The notes beneath the pieces are model-generated. The model was given only the letters and a program-made list of their open reading frames with translations. It did no database searches and was not told where the DNA came from. From positions 1-5,241 of the forward strand of contig CAJXLH010000210.1 in assembly GCA_913055925.1 (NCBI GenBank): a DNA stretch of 5,241 bases, read 5' to 3'. The stretch is from an uncultured Maritalea sp. Its GTDB lineage: Bacteria; Pseudomonadota; Alphaproteobacteria; Rhizobiales; Devosiaceae. Shown here piece after piece: positions 1 through 5,241 of this stretch (positions within the stretch are counted from its first letter, which is position 1; each line of letters begins with the position of its first letter). The position numbers and the translations under genes are program-made.

Positions 1-1576
1 TATTCAAGCCGCAGGCGCCACGGTGGTGGGCATGTACCCCACTAGTCCAGCCGCTGAAATTCATCACCTCGTCAATTCGTCCGACACAGAGATCTTGTTC
101 ATCGAGGATCAAGAACAGTTCGACAAGATTGTTGAGCTTGAAGGCCAAACACCTAACCTCAAGAAACTCATCGTTTTCGATCCTAAGGGGCTAGGCAACG
201 AACCCTTTCTTGACCTGCAATCGTTCGACCAACTCGCCGATGCGGGCAAAGAGGCCTATACAAAACACGAAGCTGAAATTCAAACGCGCATTGATGCAAC
301 AACCGAAGATGACACCGCCCTGATGGTCTTCACCTCGGGATCAACCGGTGCTCCAAAGGCAGCTGAGATTAGTCACGGCAACTATTTCGCAGCCGGGCAG
401 CTGATCGATGGGTTCTTTGGTGGAAACGTGCTGCAAGGTTCGAACATTCTCAGCTATTTGCCGCTTTGCCATATCGCAGAGCAAGATATGACGGTCGTCA
501 ACGCATTGGCAGCCAACCACGTGATGAACTTTGGCGAAAGCCTGCGCACCATCACGCTAGATTTGCGCGACGCCGCGCCAGAACTTTTCTTTGGCGTGCC
601 GCGCATTTGGGAAAAAATGCACGCGGGGCTGATGGTGCAGATCAAAACATCTAGCCCTTGGCAGACTTGGTTATCCGAAAAGGCATTGGCTTCAGCCGCC
701 AAGCGTTCAAAAACACCAAGATCAAAATGGTCGCTTTCGCAAAAATTGAGCTATCAATTCTGGGATTTCACAGTTTACCGCCACCTTAGGAGTTTTCTGG
801 GGCTTGGGCGAGTCAAAATCGCCATTACGGCGGCGGCGCCGATTTCACTGGACTTAATCACCTTCTTCCGTGGCATCGGCGTCAATATTTGCGAAATCTG
901 GGGCATGACTGAGACAACAGGCGCTGCCTGTATGCAACCAGATTGGGGCGAAAGTGACGGGCGCGTTGGTTTCTTTCCCAATGGCGTCGAAGCCAAACTT
1001 GCGGACGATGGCGAATTGCTCGTCAAAGGCGGCATCGTTTTTAAAAGCTACTACCGCAATGAAAAAGCCACCAAGGAAACCTTGGTCGACGGTTGGCTGC
1101 ACACTGGCGATATCGCCGCAAAACATGACGATGGTTCTTTCTCAATCATCGATCGGAAAAAAGACGTGATGATCAACGCGGCTGGCAAAAACCTGACGCC
1201 ATCCCTCATCGAAAACACGATGAAATCATCGCACTTTATCAAAGAATGCATCGTTATCGCCGACAAACGCCCCTATGTCACAGCGCTCATTCAAATCGAT
1301 TTTGAAACCACGCGTATTTGGGCGGAGAAGCAGGGCATCACCTATACGACCTTTCGCTCATTGGCGGAGAACAGTGAAGTTATTAAGCTCATCGATAATG
1401 AGGTCGCGCGCGAGAACAAACGCTTGGCGCGCGTCGAGCAGATCAAAAAAGTATCATTGTTGACCAAAGAGCTCGACCATGACGATGGCGAGGTCACCGC
1501 AACCCTGAAAGTCCGTCGATCCAAGATCGCCGAGGCTTACCGAAATCAAATCGAAGCGCTATATAGCGCGGAATAA
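1..1576 (+). CDS. Long-chain acyl-CoA synthetase (AMP-forming), 5' partial
   Basis: Activates a fatty acid to acyl-CoA via an acyl-adenylate, the entry step of beta-oxidation or lipid synthesis. The frame is open from base 2 to the TAA at 1574-1576 (524 residues visible), with no stop before the GTG at 23. The true start therefore lies upstream; by comparison with the usual 600-650 residues of this long-chain (FAA1/FadD15-like, COG1022-type) branch, roughly 80-120 residues are missing. Core adenylation motifs are present in order: phosphate loop TSGSTGAPK (332-358), WGMTETTG (899-922), DGWLHTGDI (1088-1114), DRKKDVMINAAGKN (1151-1192) and the C-terminal catalytic lysine in TLKVRR (codon 1508-1510). 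The stretch LPLCHIAEQ followed by FFGVPRIWEKM is typical of the long-chain branch. One oddity is that the phosphate loop continues PKAAE where most relatives have PKG. No membrane segment is evident. It is probably cotranscribed with the acyl-CoA dehydrogenase 45 bp downstream. Family confidence is high; substrate is unknown. Confidence 0.93.
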   Translation, partial: IQAAGATVVGMYPTSPAAEIHHLVNSSDTEILFIEDQEQFDKIVELEGQTPNLKKLIVFDPKGLGNEPFLDLQSFDQLADAGKEAYTKHEAEIQTRIDATTEDDTALMVFTSGSTGAPKAAEISHGNYFAAGQLIDGFFGGNVLQGSNILSYLPLCHIAEQDMTVVNALAANHVMNFGESLRTITLDLRDAAPELFFGVPRIWEKMHAGLMVQIKTSSPWQTWLSEKALASAAKRSKTPRSKWSLSQKLSYQFWDFTVYRHLRSFLGLGRVKIAITAAAPISLDLITFFRGIGVNICEIWGMTETTGAACMQPDWGESDGRVGFFPNGVEAKLADDGELLVKGGIVFKSYYRNEKATKETLVDGWLHTGDIAAKHDDGSFSIIDRKKDVMINAAGKNLTPSLIENTMKSSHFIKECIVIADKRPYVTALIQIDFETTRIWAEKQGITYTTFRSLAENSEVIKLIDNEVARENKRLARVEQIKKVSLLTKELDHDDGEVTATLKVRRSKIAEAYRNQIEALYSAE

Positions 1577-1581
1577 CCGGC

Positions 1582-1593
1582 CCGAACGTTCGG
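1582..1593. promoter_or_regulatory. Perfect 12-bp palindrome CCGAACGTTCGG, possible operator
   Basis: A perfect inverted repeat without spacer sits five bases after the synthetase stop codon and 15 bases before the Shine-Dalgarno sequence of the acyl-CoA dehydrogenase. Palindromes of this size and form are typical binding sites of TetR-family regulators, several of which control fatty-acid degradation genes, so an operator for an internal promoter is possible. It is too short and lacks the T-run needed for a convincing intrinsic terminator. The palindrome is seen; the regulatory role is inferred. Confidence 0.4.
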
Positions 1594-1608
1594 CGCGAAA
1601 GACACCTC

Positions 1609-1615
1609 AAGGAGG
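1609..1615 (+). promoter_or_regulatory. Ribosome binding site of the acyl-CoA dehydrogenase
   Basis: AAGGAGG is a full-length match to the anti-Shine-Dalgarno sequence and ends six bases before the ATG at 1622. It fixes the start of the dehydrogenase and predicts efficient translation that does not depend on ribosomes arriving from the upstream gene. Confidence 0.9.
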
Positions 1616-1621
1616 CCACCC

Positions 1622-3397
1622 ATGGCATTCAAAGCCCCTGTGCAAGACATGATGTTTGTATTGAACAAACTTTGCGGCCTTCAGGAGATCGCCAATCTAC
1701 CAGATTACGAGGATGCGCAACCTGAAATGGTGGAAGCCATTTTGTTGGAAGCTGCCAAATTCTCGCAAGAAGTACTTGCCCCAATGAATGCCGAAGGCGA
1801 CCAAATCGGCGCAACTTACAATGATGGTTCTGTCACCACCGCGCCAGGCTGGAAAGAAGCCTATGCGCAGCTTGTTGAAATGGGTTGGAACAGCCCGAAA
1901 ACAAGTGCTGAACATGGAGGCATGGGGCTACCTGCAGCGGTTAACGCCGCGATCCAAGAAATGTTCACCGCCGCAAATATGTCCTTCATGCTCGCGCCCC
2001 TGCTTACTCAAGGCGCAATTGAATCAATCGTGGGTTTTGCTGCTGACGAATTACAGGAGAAGTACCTACCAAAGCTTGTCACCGGCGAATGGACGGGCAC
2101 CATGAACTTAACCGAACCGCAAGCTGGCTCAGACCTAGCCGCTATCACCAGCAAGGCGGTTCCCGAGGGCGACCATTTTCTCGTATCCGGCCAAAAAATC
2201 TTTATTACCTACGGCGAGCACGATATGGCAGACAATATCATCCATTTGGTATTGGCCCGTTTGCCAGATGCCCCGGCCGGTGTGAAAGGCATTTCGCTTT
2301 TCATCGTGCCTAAATTCTTAGTGAATGATGACGGCTCAATCGGTGACCGAAATGCGGTTGAATGCATTTCTATGGAGCACAAGCTGGGCATTCACGCCAG
2401 CCCGACCTGCACCATGAGTTACGATAACGCCATTGGCTATTTAGTTGGCGAGCCGCACGATGGGCTAAAATATATGTTCACCATGATGAACAATGCACGC
2501 CTAGGCGTCGGTCTACAGGGCGTCAGCGTTTCCGAGCACGCAACGCAACATGCCATTGAATACGCAATGGAACGCAAGCAAGGTCCAACAGCCGAAGGCG
2601 CAGCACCAACCATCATGGGGCACCCTGATATACGCCGCATGCTAGGACTGATGAAATCACGCACTGAAGCCTCCCGCATTCTCGCCTATCGAGCTGCCGC
2701 CTCAGAAGATTACGCGCACAAAGCGCAGGACACAGAGCTGCGCGCCTATCATCAAAGGCGGTTAGATTTGCTCATTCCGATCGTCAAAGGCTGGTCAACG
2801 GAGCTCTCTGTCGACACTTCATCACTTGGAATTCAAATTCACGGCGGCATGGGTTTCATCGAGGAAACGGGTGCCGCCCAGCATTTCCGAGATTCTCGGA
2901 TCACGACAATCTATGAGGGCACCACAGGCATCCAAGCCCTTGATCTCGTGGGACGCAAAATCAAACGCGATCAAGGAAAAGCCGCCCTTGAACTTGTCGA
3001 AGAAATTCGCCAAACAGCTGCAATCACGGCTGAACGCACTGACGACAATGCCGATTGGCCACAACTTGCGGCAGTTGTTGAAGACGCCGCTCAAACCATT
3101 GAAGCCGTGACCAACTGGCTGGTTGAAAGAAACGACTACGCCCCACAAGCCGCCGCCGTCAACATCCTTGAACTCTTCGGCATTGCCCTCGGCGCGTGGG
3201 CCATGGCCGACGCCGCCATCGCCGCCGCCGATGAAATAGATAAAGGCAACAACACCAACCACCTCACCGCAAAACTGAAAATTTCAGCTTTCTACGTCGG
3301 CCACGTCTATCCAAAAGTTGCGACATTAAAGGAGATCATTTTCGACGGCTCAGAAGACGTATTGCAGCTAGACGCAAGCGATTTTGAGGTGCCTTAA
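1622..3397 (+). CDS. Acyl-CoA dehydrogenase, long DmdC-like type with extra C-terminal domain
   Basis: A FAD-dependent flavoenzyme that oxidises an acyl-CoA to the trans-2-enoyl-CoA. At 591 residues it is longer than classic 380-400 residue enzymes and fits the family that includes 3-methylmercaptopropionyl-CoA dehydrogenase (DmdC). A short N-terminal extension (about 3-35) precedes the N-terminal helical domain (about 38-155), the beta domain with NLTEPQAGSD (162-171), the C-terminal helical domain (about 280-450) and an additional helical C-terminal domain (about 465-588). HKLGIHASPT (253-262) and ARLGVGLQG (292-300) are family hallmarks. Glu432 in IYEGTTGIQ is the expected catalytic base, at the position used by the DmdC branch. 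The start is fixed by AAGGAGG six bases upstream. It follows an acyl-CoA synthetase on the same strand, so the pair activates and then dehydrogenates a fatty acid. General fatty acyl-CoA or methylmercaptopropionyl-CoA are both possible substrates; no other DMSP-demethylation gene is visible. Confidence 0.93.
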   Translation: MAFKAPVQDMMFVLNKLCGLQEIANLPDYEDAQPEMVEAILLEAAKFSQEVLAPMNAEGDQIGATYNDGSVTTAPGWKEAYAQLVEMGWNSPKTSAEHGGMGLPAAVNAAIQEMFTAANMSFMLAPLLTQGAIESIVGFAADELQEKYLPKLVTGEWTGTMNLTEPQAGSDLAAITSKAVPEGDHFLVSGQKIFITYGEHDMADNIIHLVLARLPDAPAGVKGISLFIVPKFLVNDDGSIGDRNAVECISMEHKLGIHASPTCTMSYDNAIGYLVGEPHDGLKYMFTMMNNARLGVGLQGVSVSEHATQHAIEYAMERKQGPTAEGAAPTIMGHPDIRRMLGLMKSRTEASRILAYRAAASEDYAHKAQDTELRAYHQRRLDLLIPIVKGWSTELSVDTSSLGIQIHGGMGFIEETGAAQHFRDSRITTIYEGTTGIQALDLVGRKIKRDQGKAALELVEEIRQTAAITAERTDDNADWPQLAAVVEDAAQTIEAVTNWLVERNDYAPQAAAVNILELFGIALGAWAMADAAIAAADEIDKGNNTNHLTAKLKISAFYVGHVYPKVATLKEIIFDGSEDVLQLDASDFEVP

Positions 3398-4350
3398 CCC
3401 GCAACAACTACTTGGTTGCGGCCATTGCTTTTGGCTTCGTAAAGCGCTGTGTCGGCGCGGCTTAATAACTTGTCGAAATTTTTGTCTTTTGTCGAATATT
3501 GCGCGATGCCGAAGCTCGCGGTCAGGGCGACTAGGCGATTGTCTTCAGATGGAATTCGCAAACGCATCAAAGAGCGGCGGAAATCGTCGGCCACTTTGCT
3601 TGCTTCGTTTGCTTCAATTCCTGGCAGAAGGAACAAAAACTCTTCGCCGCCAATCCGGGCAAACATGGCCGAATCGCAGCTGGCAATCGTCGGGATAAAG
3701 CTATGCGCGAGCTGGGTGATTTCTTTCAGCGCGGCATCGCCCACGGCATGGCCATATGTATCATTGATCGATTTGAAATGATCGACATCCAATAGCGCAA
3801 CACTGATAGGTGGCGGCGGGGTTTGGTCGAAATACCCTTCCGCTTCATAAAAAACATGGCGGCGGTTGAACGCGCCTGTGAGTTCATCCGTAATCGACAG
3901 CTTGCGCAAAGACTGCTCGGCCCGCTTTTGCACCGTAATGTCCTGGAACAAAACCTGGATCACCGGTGTGCCTTCCCACGGCAGACGGCTGGCGGTAATT
4001 TTGATCAGCTTGTCCGGATCTTTACCACCATCGATCACGCTTTCCGCTTCCAAGGCATCTGACGTCGCATCAAACGCTTCCATCAATAGCGAGTTTGCAT
4101 CCAAAAACTCGGCGCGGCGGATGTAATCAAGGAAATGTCGGCCAACCAATTCCGACTTTTTGGCCTCCAGCATGCTGCAGGCTTGGTTGTTGGCGTAAAG
4201 AATACCTTGTTGGGTGTGAAACAATAGCCCGATAGGCATGGCATCAAGCATCGCGCCCAAGCGCTGTTCTGTATCGAACAGCGACTCTTGCGTTTTTACG
4301 ATGGTGTTGACGTCATCAACATCATCCGCAAATAGGTCGAACTCTTCCAT
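3394..4350 (-). CDS. PAS-GGDEF diguanylate cyclase
   Basis: A cytoplasmic enzyme making the second messenger cyclic di-GMP from two GTP, probably controlled by its sensor domain. From the ATG at 4350 it is 318 residues: an acidic N-terminus, a PAS domain (about 30-138), a short helical linker and a GGDEF domain (about 152-315). Catalytic features are intact: DELTGAFNRR (155-164), DVDHFKSIND with metal ligand Asp188 and guanine-binding Asn196, Asp205, and GGEEF at 234-238. The inhibitory RxxD site five residues before GGEEF reads CDSA, so product feedback inhibition through this site is probably lost. No EAL domain and no membrane segment are present. PPPP at 178-181 lies in the GGDEF domain. 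An in-frame GTG at 4359 would add three residues; the ATG is preferred, although its Shine-Dalgarno (GTGAG, four bases away) is weak. The ligand of the PAS domain cannot be told. Its stop overlaps the stop of the convergent dehydrogenase gene. Confidence 0.93.
   Translation of the reverse strand: MEEFDLFADDVDDVNTIVKTQESLFDTEQRLGAMLDAMPIGLLFHTQQGILYANNQACSMLEAKKSELVGRHFLDYIRRAEFLDANSLLMEAFDATSDALEAESVIDGGKDPDKLIKITASRLPWEGTPVIQVLFQDITVQKRAEQSLRKLSITDELTGAFNRRHVFYEAEGYFDQTPPPPISVALLDVDHFKSINDTYGHAVGDAALKEITQLAHSFIPTIASCDSAMFARIGGEEFLFLLPGIEANEASKVADDFRRSLMRLRIPSEDNRLVALTASFGIAQYSTKDKNFDKLLSRADTALYEAKSNGRNQVVVAG
3399..3421 (+). terminator. Hairpin just after the dehydrogenase stop, possible terminator
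   Basis: CCGCAAC (3399-3405) and GTTGCGG (3415-3421) form a perfect 7-bp stem with a 9-base loop, beginning two bases after the TAA at 3395-3397. The bases that follow on the plus strand contain only a short run of four T (3427-3430), so it is at best a weak intrinsic terminator. It could instead protect the mRNA 3' end. It lies wholly within the last codons of the oppositely oriented diguanylate cyclase gene. The stem is seen; termination is inferred. Confidence 0.4.
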
Positions 4351-4679
4351 TTGTCTCACTTACTCGAACATTCAAGCGGGTATAAGTCTAGCTGACCGAA
4401 GTTAAGAAACTACAATCAACACGCCACAGCAGCGCCAACGTGAGATCACTGCACCATGCAACGAGTCACGATCGGCATTTAATCATCAATTTCAATAGAT
4501 TAGGATCACTCCGTGGTGACAATCCGGTCAATTGCCACGCGCTTAGTCGTCAAAAATCTCATGCCAATGCTACTATGCAGTTACCCGTATAGCGGCAGAA
4601 TGCGCCATGAAAGATTAAGAAAACATCTCTAATTCGCTTTAGATTGTCGAACAATGTCGGATAAATCGCGCAACATTGC
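4351..4679. other. Intergenic region between zur and the diguanylate cyclase
   Basis: About 330 bp without a convincing gene. It should hold the end of the zur transcript and, reading leftward, the promoter of the cyclase. A possible minus-strand -10 element (TTATAC, near 4380) with a poor -35 match (TTCTTA, 17 bases upstream) is too weak to call as a promoter. Several short inverted repeats occur: TCAC/GTGA around 4506-4519, TCTAA/TTAGA at 4628-4643, and the set behind zur listed separately. No tRNA, riboswitch consensus or Zur-type operator was recognised by eye. Confidence 0.6.
4643..4678 (-). repeat. Overlapping inverted repeats behind zur
   Basis: ATTGT-CGA-ACAAT (4643-4655) is a perfect 5-bp inverted repeat with a 3-base centre. 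It overlaps a second pair, CAATGT (4652-4657) and ACATTG (4673-4678), which is a perfect 6-bp stem with a 15-base loop. The two foldings compete for the same bases. They begin two bases after the zur stop codon, where a transcript end is expected, but no T-run follows on the minus strand, so an intrinsic terminator is not well supported. Confidence 0.35.
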
Positions 4680-5075
4680 TTAGGCGCACTTGGCGCAAAT
4701 GCCACGTATTTCAAGGCTGGTTTTGGAAGGGACAAAATCGCGCTTGTTGGACCATTCGGCCAATCGAGACTGTACAATCGCGTCAACAAATTCGGTGACA
4801 TCGCCGCAATTTTCACAAATCGCGAACGCCACCAACCCTTCGTGGGCATGGCAATGGGGTTCGGCGCAGGCCACAAATGAGTTGAGGCTTTCAAGCCGGT
4901 GCACCAAATCCGCAGCTTGCAGTTTTTCAAGGGCCCGATAAATCTGCAAAGGCGCCTTTATGCCCTCTTCCCGGAGTTGGTCGAGAAGCTCATATGCGCT
5001 CAAAGGTGAATTTGCCGCTTCTAACCGCTCAAGCACAAGGGCTTGGTTTTTGGTCAGCTTCTCACTTTCAGCCAT
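4680..5075 (-). CDS. zur: Zinc uptake regulator Zur (Fur family)
   Basis: A zinc-sensing repressor that, when zinc-loaded, binds operators of zinc-uptake genes such as znuABC and shuts them off. The product is 131 residues. An N-terminal winged helix (about 1-72) contains SAYELLDQLRE (26-36), the recognition helix around APLQIYRALEKL (41-52) and the Zur-typical VHRLESLNSFVAC (58-70). The C-terminal dimerisation half carries two CxxC pairs, Cys87/Cys90 and Cys127/Cys130, expected to bind structural zinc. His59, Cys70 and Glu95 align with three regulatory zinc ligands of E. coli Zur (His77, Cys88, Glu111); the fourth is probably His76 or His78. The ATG at 5075 is chosen because AAAGGA lies eight bases upstream; an extension to a TTG at 5117 would only overrun the preceding gene. 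The start overlaps by 8 bp the end of a zinc-transporter permease gene, so it is translated from the same mRNA and zur expression is tied to zinc uptake. Confidence 0.93.
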   Translation of the reverse strand: MAESEKLTKNQALVLERLEAANSPLSAYELLDQLREEGIKAPLQIYRALEKLQAADLVHRLESLNSFVACAEPHCHAHEGLVAFAICENCGDVTEFVDAIVQSRLAEWSNKRDFVPSKTSLEIRGICAKCA

Positions 5076-5241
5076 TGGACAAATCCTTTGTTTTTCGCGC
5101 ACGCCAAATGGTAGCAACTGGCGTTAGACTAAACAAAAACATTATTGCGGCACACACAACAATTGAGGGACCAGACGCACTGTCTATGGTGAGACTGAAA
5201 TTCAGCCCGCCGACAACTGAGATCACGCCAATAACCGACGC
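5068..5241 (-). CDS. znuB: Zinc ABC transporter permease ZnuB, C-terminal end only
   Basis: The last 57 codons of a membrane permease enter from the right edge and end at the TGA at 5068-5070. ZnuB forms the inner-membrane channel of the high-affinity zinc importer, with ZnuA as periplasmic binding protein and ZnuC as ATPase. The visible part starts ASVIGVISVVGGLNFSLTID, followed by SASGPSIVVCAAIMFLFSL. This matches the end of ZnuB-type (ABC-3 family) permeases, in which an Asp, a Gly-Pro-Ser and a final hydrophobic helix are typical. Two hydrophobic segments (residues about 2-17 and 27-45 of the fragment) are separated by a short polar loop, and a basic tail (RARKTK) suggests a cytoplasmic C-terminus. 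Manganese or iron permeases of the same family look similar, but the overlap with zur argues for zinc. The N-terminal part, and any znuC and znuA, lie outside the window. Confidence 0.85.
   Translation of the reverse strand, partial: ASVIGVISVVGGLNFSLTIDSASGPSIVVCAAIMFLFSLTPVATIWRARKTKDLSNG
5084..5089 (-). promoter_or_regulatory. Ribosome binding site of zur
   Basis: AAAGGA on the minus strand ends eight bases before the ATG at 5075. It lies inside the last codons of the upstream permease gene and decides in favour of this ATG as the zur start. Confidence 0.75.

Noticed and set aside
23..25. GTG at 23 as a possible start of the acyl-CoA synthetase
   Set aside because: The frame is open to the left edge and the upstream codons (IQAAGAT) match the conserved family sequence, so the gene is truncated by the window.
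3180..3231. GCC-rich repeat-like tract
   Set aside because: It encodes an alanine-rich helix of the dehydrogenase C-terminal domain and needs no other explanation.
2822..3262. Minus-strand open frame of 146 codons opposite the acyl-CoA dehydrogenase
   Set aside because: It lies entirely antisense to a well-conserved enzyme region including the catalytic IYEGTTG segment; the composition is that of a shadow frame.
4506..4532. Short inverted repeats TCAC/GTGA and TGAC/GTCA as a terminator or riboswitch
   Set aside because: Only 4-bp stems, mutually exclusive, with no T-run and no recognisable riboswitch consensus.
4561..4632. Small plus-strand open frame of 23 codons (starting MPMLLCSY) in the intergenic region
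   Set aside because: No Shine-Dalgarno sequence, no recognisable product and a length expected by chance.
4559..4930. Minus-strand open frame of 123 codons overlapping zur
   Set aside because: It runs in another frame through most of zur, shows no family resemblance, and zur itself is clearly the coding frame.
5076..5117. TTG at 5117 as start of zur, giving 145 residues
   Set aside because: The extra residues do not resemble Fur-family N-termini and overlap znuB coding sequence; the ATG at 5075 has a good Shine-Dalgarno.

Overview
The window reads as ordinary chromosomal DNA of a Gram-negative bacterium, most likely an alphaproteobacterium of moderate GC content. This placement is inference. 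It rests on the wording of the Zur DNA-recognition helix, the order of the zinc-transport genes (permease followed directly by zur) and a long DmdC-type acyl-CoA dehydrogenase. No mobile element, CRISPR array, tRNA, rRNA or phage gene was seen.

Left part, plus strand (1-3397): a fatty-acid activation and oxidation pair. The first gene is an AMP-forming acyl-CoA synthetase whose N-terminus lies outside the window. After a 45-bp gap holding a perfect 12-bp palindrome and a strong Shine-Dalgarno sequence comes a complete 591-residue acyl-CoA dehydrogenase. Together they would make an acyl-CoA and carry out the first dehydrogenation of beta-oxidation. The actual chain length or substrate cannot be read from the sequence.

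Middle part, minus strand (3394-4350): a soluble PAS-GGDEF diguanylate cyclase with an intact GGEEF active site and a degenerate inhibitory site. It converges on the dehydrogenase and the two stop codons share the four bases TTAA. A 7-bp hairpin starts two bases after the dehydrogenase stop, inside the last codons of the cyclase gene. Positions 4351-4679 are about 330 bp of non-coding sequence with no convincing gene.

Right part, minus strand (4680-5241): a zinc-homeostasis operon read from right to left. The last 57 codons of the zinc ABC-transporter permease znuB enter from the right edge and overlap by 8 bp the start of zur, the zinc-responsive Fur-family repressor. The znuB fragment is a deduction from translating the edge sequence, and it strongly supports calling the regulator Zur rather than Fur or another family member.

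No undescribed system is evident. The points worth a second look are small-scale: the palindrome between the two lipid genes, the shared stop and embedded hairpin, the cyclase without an I-site, and the inverted repeats behind zur.
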